64,000 nucleotides of DNA, taken from Cylicocyclus nassatus (taxonomy: Eukaryota > Nematoda > Chromadorea > Rhabditida > Strongylidae). Location: positions 14,665,742 through 14,729,741 of the forward strand of contig CATQJL010000223.1 of assembly GCA_958299035.1 (NCBI GenBank). The letters run 5' to 3'. Of the stretch, positions 55,010 through 64,000 are shown piece after piece. The notes under the pieces were generated by a model that worked only from the letters and a program-made list of their open reading frames with translations, was not told where the DNA came from and did no database searches. A program made the translations under genes and the position numbers. Positions within the stretch are counted from its first letter, which is position 1. Each line of letters begins with the position of its first letter.

Positions 55010-57632
55010 AGTCAGAAAAATCCAGATGAAAAACGCAATACAAACGGACTTTGAGTTTCATATGTACAGGCTGCGCCAAAATTACCTGCGCGTGTTCGCT
55101 TGGGTGCCAGAAGGATACAAGGCGGGCTTTTTGACGGTTTAAGCATGCATATGTTTTCACCAAACATAAGCATCGTGCTGCTATAGTCAATCAAAACTTG
55201 GCTGCTTATTTCGAAGAAATCTCAAATCCTCTTGACAATGGAAGTGTGCTGTGTACGTAAGCAGAACTTCGAGAAACTTACACGATATCTTTTAGGAACC
55301 TTTACTCTTGTTTTGATAGTGGGCTTTAAAGTAGAGCAAAGCCTTCTCAACACTGCTAAGCTTGGAAACCTGAAAATTGATTCAAAGATGGATTTTCAAT
55401 TTTTCAAAAACATGCTTGGAGACAGCATATCGAAAACTAGTGATATTTTTGCCTTGCTGAGTGCGCTTGAAAGTCAGCAAATCTTATATATGAAGCTGAA
55501 TGTCTGTTTATATGTATGTCTGTGTGTACATATATGGCACACATATACTTCGGGGCGGGAAGCGCGTCATAGACTACCATTCGTTTTCGATCGTTATCGA
55601 TTTTATTGATTTTTTGTCGATTTTTTTACATAGTTCAAGCTACGGGGCTGGGAGTTGGAGTAATCAAGCATGCTGATTACGATTACAACATTGGTTTCTG
55701 AATTTATTGATTATCTTTATCGATTTTATCGAATCTTTGCAAATCTCGAGCTACTGGATGGGAGTTGGCACAAGAGGGTAAGTGTGCATGCTGATTACGA
55801 TCAAAATATTAGTTTTTGAATTATCGATTATCTTTATCGATTTTGGCTTTTTGCAGATCTCGAGCTACGAGATGGGAGTTGACACAGGGGGATAAGTGAG
55901 CATGCTGAGTACTGACACAGCGGGAATAGGGAATTGGCATGCAGAAATGGGTACAGGGAAAGGTTTTACAGGGATAGGGATGTGACCTTTATCGTAATCT
56001 TTTGGCACAGCCTCTGTACATAAGGTTATTGTTCGTACGCAGGTATTTTTCTAAAAACATTTTTGTATTTCGCGAAAGACTAAGTTAGGTAAACGCAACG
56101 AAAACTGTGTGACAGCGCAAAGGTGCTCTACAAGCTCAGTTCGGAATGTTCAGGAAGACTTCATGTTTATTTAGTGGCAGAGCAAAACATGAACCAGAAA
56201 TTCCATGTTTGCTTCTTCTCAAAACTGATAACCCGTTTCTTTCAATCCTCTCATTCATAAAAAGAAGTTTTTTTTGATTCTGCAAAATGTTTACAGTAAT
56301 TTACAACATTCTATGGCACTTAATTGAGCCTACATTTTTCAGTGGTTCTTCCGTGGCAGTGCTGCAATTTTAACGCAGATAATTTTGGGCACCCTGTAGA
56401 TTACTGGAAACATGTTCAGTCAAAGTGGCGTTAGGGAGCATAAGGTATTGAAGAGCATAAAACTCTGATTCCGAATCTTCCTTCCTTATCTGCGAAACAT
56501 TGTGTACGGGGAGTTCTGCGCGTTTATTTATTAGAGCAGAAAATCAAATGTGCTGGTAGGATAAAATAAGTTGCTAAAATCTTACTAGTTGTAAGAAAAC
56601 GTATGATATGTTTTTTTCAATACAGAGTATTTATTAAATGAAGCGCTCAAACAATTAACACTGCTCCATCAAAGTGTTAAAATAAAGTACGGCTGTTCTT
56701 GTCCTAAAGGCGAGGCATACTTCTTGCGTTATTGTCGTCGATTTGATGAGGGTGACGATGTAATCGCTGCGACTAAATCGCTAGTTACTTGTTCACGGGC
56801 ATCTTCTGCAGCGATTTGTGCATTCTCATACTCGAGCACATGACATACGTCCTCATACTGCTTACGAGTATTTCTATTACTCGACCTGATTTTTTTAATT
56901 GTATTTTCATTTTGTATTCCTAAATTGATTTCAATTGCAAAACGAATGATATTTTGACGCCTTTTTAATGAGCGGTTTTCTACGTTAGTCGATTTGGCTC
57001 AAACTTAGTTCAAAAGGGTTATTTGGACCACTGATGCCAAATTTCATATGCGCCATGTGCGCCAACGCCATTTCGTTGGCACTAGTGGGATATGTAGACG
57101 TTAAAATCACGATTTTGCTGAAACTTAACTTAGGAGAATTATTGGACATGCTAATTACAAAAGATCGTACTCTTTTTGCTGTTGTGACCTTACCGCAAAG
57201 TTAGGATGGGTATATGACAGGGGTGTCAAAGTTATAACTTGCCTGAAACTTCTTGCAGTTCAATTATCTGACGTCCTGATCGCTGATATCGAGTTCATAT
57301 CGCATTATAAAGTCTTCACATAAATTTTTGTGATCTAAGTTGGCCTGAAACGTGAAAAATGTCTATATAAGTTATAAAATTGTGCAAGCGAGTTGTTTAT
57401 ATTTGTGTACAATTGAATTAATTTTTGATTTTCAAAATTTTTCAGAAGACAATTTTCGGGGATATGGGCCCGTTTTTTTCACCTTCGGGGTTATGGGCCC
57501 GCGAAATTTCGAGAAGCATACCAAAAATTTTTCTGGGTGCTCAAAAGAGAATTCATCAAAAAAATTCTTGCTCCCTTCCCCCAAGCGGAAAACCTGGGCA
57601 CGCCACTGGTATATATTCGTGCCCAGCAAGCT
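55010..57632. other. Right part of block B, no gene recognised
   Basis: Collinear with 35390-38965. It includes the TCGAT-rich repeat (about 55480-56010), the empty sites for the block A MITEs, and the hAT remnant (57415-57608). Block homology stops at about 57630, where Penelope-type coding sequence starts. Confidence 0.6.
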
Positions 57633-58106
57633 ATGGAGCAATCACAAATACAAGCAATATTACAAATTACTTATAAAAATATTCTCGAACTGAAAAGCAC
57701 CAACCGTAGCAATTTCGAATGTGATTTTCCGGATTTAAAAATAAGTATAGTTGAAGGCAGAATTATCACAACTCAATATAACAAAACGGACAGCTTCAAC
57801 TTTAAAGTTAACAAATTTACTCATTCAGGATCACATATCAGTCTGAATGTCAAAATTGCAATTATTTACAGTGAGATTTTGAGATTTTATAGGACTTGTA
57901 CTAAATTTGAAAACTTTGTTGAAAGACTAGAATTACTTATAGATCAACTTTTAACACTACAGTACACTCCCAACATCATTTCTAATGCCATGATCAAATG
58001 TTTGAATAAAAATAAATACATATCATACAAGTATTTGCAACTACAATCCTTCAAAACCACTAAAACCTTTGTTACTAAAATGCTCACAAAAATGCAACTC
58101 AGCTGA
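57633..58106 (+). pseudogene. C-terminal end of a Penelope-like RT (5' truncated)
   Basis: The frame carries the RT palm-end/thumb signature of Penelope-like elements: DFPDLKISIVEGRIITTQY, then DSFNFKVNKFTHSG, then YSEILRFYRTCTKFENFVER. It ends at a stop directly after this region. No endonuclease follows, unlike canonical Penelope elements, where GIY-YIG is C-terminal. The upstream boundary coincides with the end of block B, so this is a truncated copy. The open frame extends leftwards into hAT sequence, which is not part of it. Confidence 0.7.
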
Positions 58107-59170
58107 TTTTTTTGACTTTTTTGATCTATTTGCTCTACCCCTCATGTATAAATACCCCCCTTAAACCAATCTGTCCCAGTGCACCACTCTTCCCTACTGA
58201 CGAGCCTCGGGAGTGGTTAACACTATAGTAACCTGTATAGGGGTAGAGGCGAAACAGGCGTAAAGAACCCATCATATCAATATTTACTATTTAAAACTAC
58301 TAAGATTACTAGCGTCCGAGAGGGAAACCCGGGACACTAGCTAATCTTAGTTGGTAATCTGTTTCCCTATTATTGAAAAAAATTTAAAGTAAACCGTTAT
58401 AATTCAAGTAACCACTTAGCCAACAGGCAACTCTAGGCCAACTGGTCAGCTATCAACAGATAGCAAAGTTTTCTTACATGAATCACATCAAGTCTCAAAA
58501 AAATTACGTCTTACCCGTTAAACCTTTTAGGAATTTCATTTCATTACCTTTTTTCAACTCACAAAGTTTTCATTTGAACTACTCATCAGCTTTCATTTCA
58601 TCTATAGGATAACTGAACCATAACAAGTATTGGTTTCATCAATGTCAGCGTGCAGATCTTTTCGCTGACCGAACAGTAGCATACTGGCAAGATATATCAA
58701 TTCATCAATCGACAAATCCAACACTCATATTCTGATATTCTATCATTAACAGTCACTCAAAATGGTTTATGTCAGCAGATAAAACAGGTTAATCAAGAGT
58801 AAAATTCTGAGCATCTACTATAAGATCTCAAGTCAGATCACTGCGAGTCCACATGCTATGATAGAGAAGAATCAGTAGTCATGAGTTCAGTTGCACCTTA
58901 AATCAGTCTTATTAATAAGGAAACAAATGAACGTAAACTATCAAGTTACTAACCGATTAGAAACTCTTGCTAGTGCTTGGGCGGTCAGAATTGTTCGACA
59001 AGGCAACCTGAAAGCAACAGCATCATCTACTTGCTACTTCAAATATTTATTAAATATATATATATAAATTAATTAATTAATTAAAATAAATGAATAAATT
59101 TATAGATAAAAAAAACATACTTTCTTATATTTCTTTGGAATAGTACTATCCTCTTGAGAACGTCTCTTCT
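58107..59170. other. Penelope 3' region and A/T-rich spacer
   Basis: Contains the hammerhead-like core (58171-58257) and then A/T-rich sequence with a TATATATATA / TTAATTAATTAA microsatellite near 59057-59083. No gene seen. Confidence 0.5.
58171..58257 (+). ncRNA. Hammerhead-ribozyme-like core
   Basis: CTGACGA (58197-58203) fits the CUGANGA core. It is followed by GCCTC (58204-58208) pairing perfectly with GAGGC (58246-58250), and directly by GAAA (58251-58254). ACAG (58254-58257) pairs with CTGT (58171-58174), followed by C as the candidate cleavage base. Helix II is sound and helix III is short, but I cannot draw a convincing helix I. Penelope-like elements are known to carry hammerheads near their ends, and an RT end lies just upstream. 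Confidence 0.45.
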
Positions 59171-59216
59171 TTTTTACCTGCAATACAAAACTATATTGAT
59201 TTTGATATATAATTAC

Positions 59217-62200
59217 CAACATGCCACATCAGAATAATTCTCCTTATTCGAGATTTCTTTGTTTGAAGCATCAACTTCCATATCAGCGCTTCCATCCCCA
59301 ACAGATTCCTTTTGTTCTTCAATGGTCAAACCAGGTAAAAGTAATTCACCGATTACAAGCTTTCCCTCCTGAAATATACATCATTGCATAATTATAACAT
59401 TAAACACTTATTCCCCACTGAAAGAGACCACTTACTTCTTCTTCTTTCTTCAATTTCATATCCAGTAATTCAGAAAGTGGAGTCCCGTTCCAACCAGGTA
59501 CTTTCCAATTGAGGCGACGGGCAAGGATGACAGGGTCGTACTGAAATTAAATTTCTAAGTTACAATAGAAGCCTTTCAATAAAAAAGTCACTTACCATCC
59601 CCAGGCCCACTATTTCAACTTTATTCCTACGAATACGCACTTCAGGTCCTCTCTTTCGTGCGGCTTGATAACACTGACGAATTTGCAAACGTAGAAGTAA
59701 ACTGAAAGATTCATTATAGAATATTGATGTTTACAAAAGATAGCCCGACAAAAGAACGATTACTAATGAAAATCGTGGAATACCTAGGCAAACTGTTAAC
59801 TACAAACCAACGGGAAGAAAAGTTTGAAGAAAAACCAAAGAATTTCCAGACAATGGGAGTCAATGAACGAATTTCAGCTTATGATGAAAAAATGGGGAGA
59901 AAAATGAACAATTTCCAATCCAGTTTAGTCAAAGGAAAGATTTTCGTTCAAAAAGGTGAAATACTAAACGTTTTTGCCAAAAAGATAAGTCAATACGAAT
60001 AGAGGTACACGATTCACAGCCAAAAATAATCAATGAAGAATAATACGAATTTCAACTTCAGGCAATCCATCAAAGAAAAATTTGACGATTTGCAGCAATA
60101 TAGTTTCAATTGAATGATAACATTTGAATTGATGATGCAATCAGGACGTTTTGGTGTAATGATGGATGTAATTACAGACTTAGTTTTCATGACGGTCAAA
60201 TTTCATTATGATTTGTGACTGAATGTGTACTTGCGACCTTACACAGAGTACGACGGAAAAGGTTTACTCCAACTAAGGTACTTCTTGACCCTTCTAACAC
60301 TTCAAGGGAATACCAAAACACAGATATTCGGATATGGCACGAGTTCGAGTCAAAATTAGTGAATTCGAGGTGATCTTCATACAAAACGGTGAAAGACTGA
60401 ACAATTTTCGGCCAAACTGGGTCAGTGAGAAAGATTGAACGATTATCTGGCAAATCGGGTCAACAAGAATAGCAATGAACAATTCGAAGCTATGAGTAGT
60501 AAAACAGAAGAAAATGGCATGATTTTCTACTACTATGGTTTACTAGGAAACAAATTTGTGCAAACAGCAGCAAAGTCCGTCCATATGAAACACATATGAA
60601 CTGAAGAAGCAATCAGACGTTGGTGTAATGATAGATGCAATTACGAACTTGGACTTTGGGACGGCTGATTTCATCGTCATGAATTCTGACTACATGTGTA
60701 TCTACGACCTTGCACAGAATAAGACGGATATGGTTTATTCTAACCATAATAACCGATTCCAACACAAAAAGAATACCAAAACACGAAAACTGAACTGTTT
60801 CGAATCGAAATAAGTCAGGTTGACAGTCTCCAACCGAGAAGGTGAAAGATTGAAAGATTGAACGATTTTCTAGCAAAAATGGGTCAACTGCAGTAGAATA
60901 AACGATTCACAGCCAAAAGTAGTCTACCAGAAGAAAATAGCACGATTTTCGACGGCTACGAATCAATAATTGGCAAGGGTGAACTAGATGCAACTGGATA
61001 CTTACCACAGTCTATTCTAATCTGTTTGACGTATCGTTTGCTCCTGCAGTAGGAGTATGTTGGTCCCGTGCTTCTTGTTATATTCTTTCAGGACCTCTTT
61101 TCCAATACCTGTGTACCAACGCCAAAATGCATATGTAGCCTTGACCTAAAAATAAAATCATTCTTATTCGGAGGGAAAAAAAAATCTAAACATTACTTAC
61201 GCTTATTGCGAAAGTATTTGAACCAATTCCACACGGACGTGGCCACCCCATGGGATGCCTATCATCCTGCGCATCGTACCTAGAAATATTAGGTCGTTCC
61301 GAAAGTTCTTTCCATTTTTCCAACTAATCATAAAAACACGTGGAACGAAGAAAGGAAAACGCTTCAGGCACTGTCCGACGCAACTTTTCTTCCTCTTTTC
61401 AACTATCATATTCTTGTGCCGCTCGCTCTTGTGGTCAGTGAGATAATGGCCAAAATTTCAGACCCATGGTTTTTACCATGTCCAAATTTGGCAATTTTTC
61501 ATTATCTTCTTTTTTGACTTTTGGAAAAGCTTTGATAGCAATCGGATAGAGTAAACAAAGTGCAATATCATGCAATTTTTCGGCATCTATAGCCAGCCTC
61601 AAAACATTTTTAGGATTATTTTTCTGATGCCATCAAATTCCACTTTTGGGGATGTCAGAAGCCATAGAACATAAAACGGCGCACAACTAAGGTGTCATTC
61701 GATGCAGCTTTTTCTCGTCTTTCTGATGAATGCTTTTTCTTCTTAGTTTGTGCGGTCTTTGACGATAAAATTTCCACAAATCTTGATTTTGAAACCGCGT
61801 AAGGGTATACACGTGAAATGCGAAATCTTATATTTTGAAGCGGTAAACGCTCAGTTACTTTGTAAAAATAGTGGACAATCATAAACGACTTTTGAAAGTT
61901 TCGAAAACCGAAGATTTGTTGATGTTCAGAGCGTTTGTGTGTTTTGTGACTTTGAAAAAGTGAAGACTTCTGGAAAAGTTATCTCAAAAAATAATGGGAA
62001 GCCAGCTGAAATTGCCAAAAAATTGCATTGCATTGCACTTTGTTTACTCTATCCGACTGCTATCAAAGCTTTTCCAAAAGTCAAAAAAGAAGATAGTGAA
62101 AAATTGCCAAAGTTGGACATGGTAAAAACCATAGGTCCGAAATTTCGGCCATTACCTCACTGACCACAAGAGCGAGCGGCACAGGAACATGATAGTTGAA

Positions 62201-62489
62201 AAGAGGAAGAAAAGTTGCATCGGACATTGCCTGAAGCATTTCTCTTTCTTCGTTCCACGTGTTTTTATTATATGATGAAAAAACGGAAAGAACTTTCGGA
62301 ACGACCTAATATTTATGTAACTTTGATACAAACCAATATTTCTCTAACTTACCCTAATATCCTTTGTATATCTTCGATCAGGACGTCAAAGTTCTTTTTC
62401 ATGCGTATAGGCAAATTTATAATTTTAATGTATTCTTGCAAGACACGTACGTTGACACTCTCCGCAAATCGTTCCTTTCTTTCTTCCAT
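59217..62489 (-). CDS. Multi-exon gene of unknown function, one in-frame stop
   Basis: Read by eye on the minus strand: exons 62489-62353, 61279-61201, 61145-61006, 59701-59596, 59540-59436 and 59368-about 59214 (stop). Donors are GTAAG/GTAAGT; acceptors include TTTCTAG, TTTTTAG, CTTTCAG, ATTTCAG and TTCAG. The chain begins MEERKERFAESVNVRVLQEY; exon 2 reads DDRHPMGWPRPCGIGSNTF, exon 3 YAFWRWYTGIGKEVLKEYN, exon 5 YDPVILARRLNWKVPGWNG, and exon 6 ends acidic (SDVACW-stop). Phases agree at every junction. One TAG (61017-61019) interrupts exon 3, so it may be a pseudogene, a missed splice or a sequence error. Roughly 235 codons in all. No family recognised; exon 2 faintly resembles the end of an MBT-type repeat (HP.GW), which I do not claim. 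The first intron would be about 50 bases without its MITE. Confidence 0.5.
59724..60990. repeat. Intronic repeat, ~470-bp imperfect direct duplication
   Basis: Lies in the intron between exons 3 and 4 of the minus-strand gene. TTGGTGTAATGAT(G/A)GATG and downstream ACCTT(A/G)CACAGA text recurs about 470 bases later (near 60151 and 60620). Degenerate ATTGAACGATTTTC / GGGTCAA motifs recur throughout. A 92-codon plus-strand frame at 59724-60002 is probably fortuitous. Confidence 0.55.
61289..62309. mobile_element. Mariner-type foldback MITE inside a gene intron
   Basis: Begins TTAGGTCGTTCCGAAAGTTC and ends with the complement, flanked by TA (61287-61288, 62310-62311). Arms of about 280 bp pair through GAGCGAGCGGCAC-type and TCGGATAGAGTAAACAAAG text. 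It occupies nearly the whole first intron of the minus-strand gene. No transposase. Confidence 0.85.
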
Positions 62490-63180
62490 GTGATTATTTA
62501 ATATATACAATCTAGTTAGGTGCTAACGACATTGAAATTATAAGAATTAAACATTTAGTTAGTTAGAGCAATAATCAAAAAATTGTTAGACTAAAACTTA
62601 AAAGACACGGGGACGTTAATGAGCAATGGAAAACATTGAATATCCTACCCAAAAAAATAATTTTGACTCGTATCATATCATTTCGTAGCAACCCGCTATC
62701 AATGCACTTCGTAGCTACCCGTTAGCCTTATAGCGAGTTTTTGTACACACGAAGATATACTATATAAAAAAGGATTTTACAGTACCTAACTAGATGTAAC
62801 CATCAAGGGAAGGCAAACATAAATAAGCCCTTGCTGATAACTTCCCCTTTTTTGTAAAAAATTAAGAACAAAACATAGGGGGACAGGTTGTTACCTTACG
62901 GGCTGGTTAGTTTAAACCTTTTTTCCATTCAGTTATTTTCTTTTACCTTTTTACAGTAATACTACCGATGGGGTCAATACAAGTAGCTACTGGCAGGGGA
63001 GGGTAAGTACTGCGCCTCCGGTGTATTACTTTCTTTAGGGAGCGCCAACCCCTGGAAGCAGTCCTTCCGAAACCTAGTGTAACCTTCCCTCTGGTATGGG
63101 ATTAAGCCATTCTTTACCTTAGATTTTAAGCTTAAAAACAAAAATGCGCATACATGTCTCACTTCATCTTCTTACTTTCA
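62490..63180. other. No gene recognised
   Basis: Upstream of the minus-strand gene. Two TTTTTACAG/TTTCAG-like sites (about 62956 and 63181) suggest introns belonging to the Penelope-like frame that follows. Confidence 0.4.
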
Positions 63181-63181
63181 G

Positions 63182-64000
63182 GTCACATCTTTCCTTAGGA
63201 GTAAGGTAAATGGCGAATACAACCTATTGCATTTTGGTACCGAAAACAAGGGCTATGCATGTAATTCATCTTGTAGTATATGCCATAACTTTCTTATCCA
63301 TGACAACTACATCAAATAAAAAACAACTGGATTGGTAATCAAGACTTATAAATCCGAAGAAGCTAATTGCAAATCAAAAAATGTAGTATACTGTATAATG
63401 TGTTCAACTTGTGGCTTGCAATATGTAGGTATAACTACAAGAGAATTTGGTATTAGGTTCAAAGAACATTTACGTGGAATCAAAAGAAAAGAAGAAAATA
63501 AACTTTTATATAAACATTTTAAAACATGTAACAGTGACAGTAATATAAAGGCCATTATATTAGATAACTCTCTAGAAAATAAAGACACTGATATTCTGAG
63601 AGGTAAAGAATTATTTTGGACAAAATTACTTATGACAGCCATGCCATTTGGATTTAATGATAATATCAAAGGCTATGGTAACTTAACTATGATAAGTAAC
63701 CCACTTAACCACAAAAGCAATCATCCTTTTTTCAATCTGAACATAACCAAAGTCAGAAATAACCGTGGTAATAAAAGAAAAAAGAAAAACAAACTAAAGA
63801 AGGGAGCTCAATCTATAGCAGAAGAATTACAACAATTGATTGCTAGTAATCCTTCATATTATGACCTTTACAAAGTACTGAAAAATAAAAATAAATATTA
63901 CATTAGTTCTCTTATTAACCTCGTTACACTTAATACTACAGCTCTAAACATTCCTACTCATTACAAGCAAGCACTCTGCTGCATATTGTGTCATTATCAC
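63182..64000 (+). CDS. GIY-YIG endonuclease of a Penelope-like element (partial, one stop)
   Basis: Frame following a TTTCAG acceptor-like site and running off the window. Cysteine motif ACNSSCSICHNFLIHDNYIK comes first, then the GIY-YIG core: NVVYCIMCSTCGLQYVGITT, with R and H at FGIRFKEH, and a later ELFWTKLLMTAMPFGFND block with the catalytic-type glutamate. One in-frame TAA sits between the cysteine motif and the core (near 63319), so this copy is probably dead or spliced there. At least 105 further residues follow (a KKKNKLKKG basic patch, then SIAEELQQLIASNPSYYDLY) without a stop. Canonical Penelope proteins end soon after GIY-YIG, so this extension points to the permuted Naiad/Chlamys-type layout with RT downstream. 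The missing RT lies outside the window. Confidence 0.7.

Noticed and set aside
57537..57632. Extending the Penelope RT protein start leftwards to 57537
   Set aside because: That part is hAT-remnant sequence shared with block A and only fortuitously in frame.
61201..61279. MBT chromatin-reader domain in the minus-strand gene
   Set aside because: Only a short HPMGW resemblance; the rest of the repeat signature is absent.
62985..63090. Second hammerhead near GGAAGCAGTCCTTCCGAAACC
   Set aside because: A stem followed by GAAAC is present, but the required CUGANGA core is missing.

Overview
The window looks like intron-rich, repeat-rich nuclear DNA of a parasitic nematode, probably a strongylid (hookworm-like) worm. 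The evidence is short introns of about 40-55 bases with TTTCAG-type acceptors, BEL/Pao elements with phlebovirus-like Env, RTE-type LINE remnants, and Tc1/mariner-type foldback elements. The species is an inference. I see no bacterial operons, tRNA, rRNA or CRISPR.

The dominant feature is a 12.1-kb BEL/Pao endogenous-retrovirus-like element (23186-35315). It has 489-bp LTRs that differ at one base, a 5-bp target duplication (AGATG), a tRNA-Gly-type primer site, and one intact 2592-codon frame running Gag, protease, RT, RNase H, integrase and a class-II (Gc-like) Env. A second intact 610-codon frame lies downstream of Env and encodes a coiled-coil, zinc-knuckle, Gag-like protein. Env fused in frame to Pol together with a separate second Gag-like ORF is the most unusual thing here.

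The rest is built around an old segmental duplication. Block A (about 7.38-39.0 kb) and block B (about 48.4-57.6 kb) are collinear, but A is stretched by insertions, including the BEL element. Each block carries a five-exon gene for a small secreted protein (7805-12196 and 48868-52784). In both, the fourth intron holds the same degenerate antisense RTE retrotransposon. A 214-nt exon-like segment on the minus strand (22597-22810 and 54442-54655) is also duplicated without indels. Comparing the blocks gives natural empty sites for a hAT, a TTAA-type and a PIF/Harbinger-type MITE.

Between and around the blocks are nested MITEs and foldbacks: Tc1-like 46826-48358, mariner-like 15167-16089, 41309-42326 and 61289-62309, and the nested 18343-20372 composite. 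There is also a tandem array of about 421 bp units (43.4-45.1 kb) and palindromic TCGATTTTATCGAT-rich repeats.

The right end (57.6-64 kb) differs. It has the C-terminal end of a Penelope-like RT (57633-58106), followed by a hammerhead-ribozyme-like core, then a minus-strand multi-exon gene of unknown function whose first intron contains a 1-kb MITE, then a GIY-YIG endonuclease frame running off the window. The two Penelope pieces suggest the permuted, N-terminal-endonuclease class.
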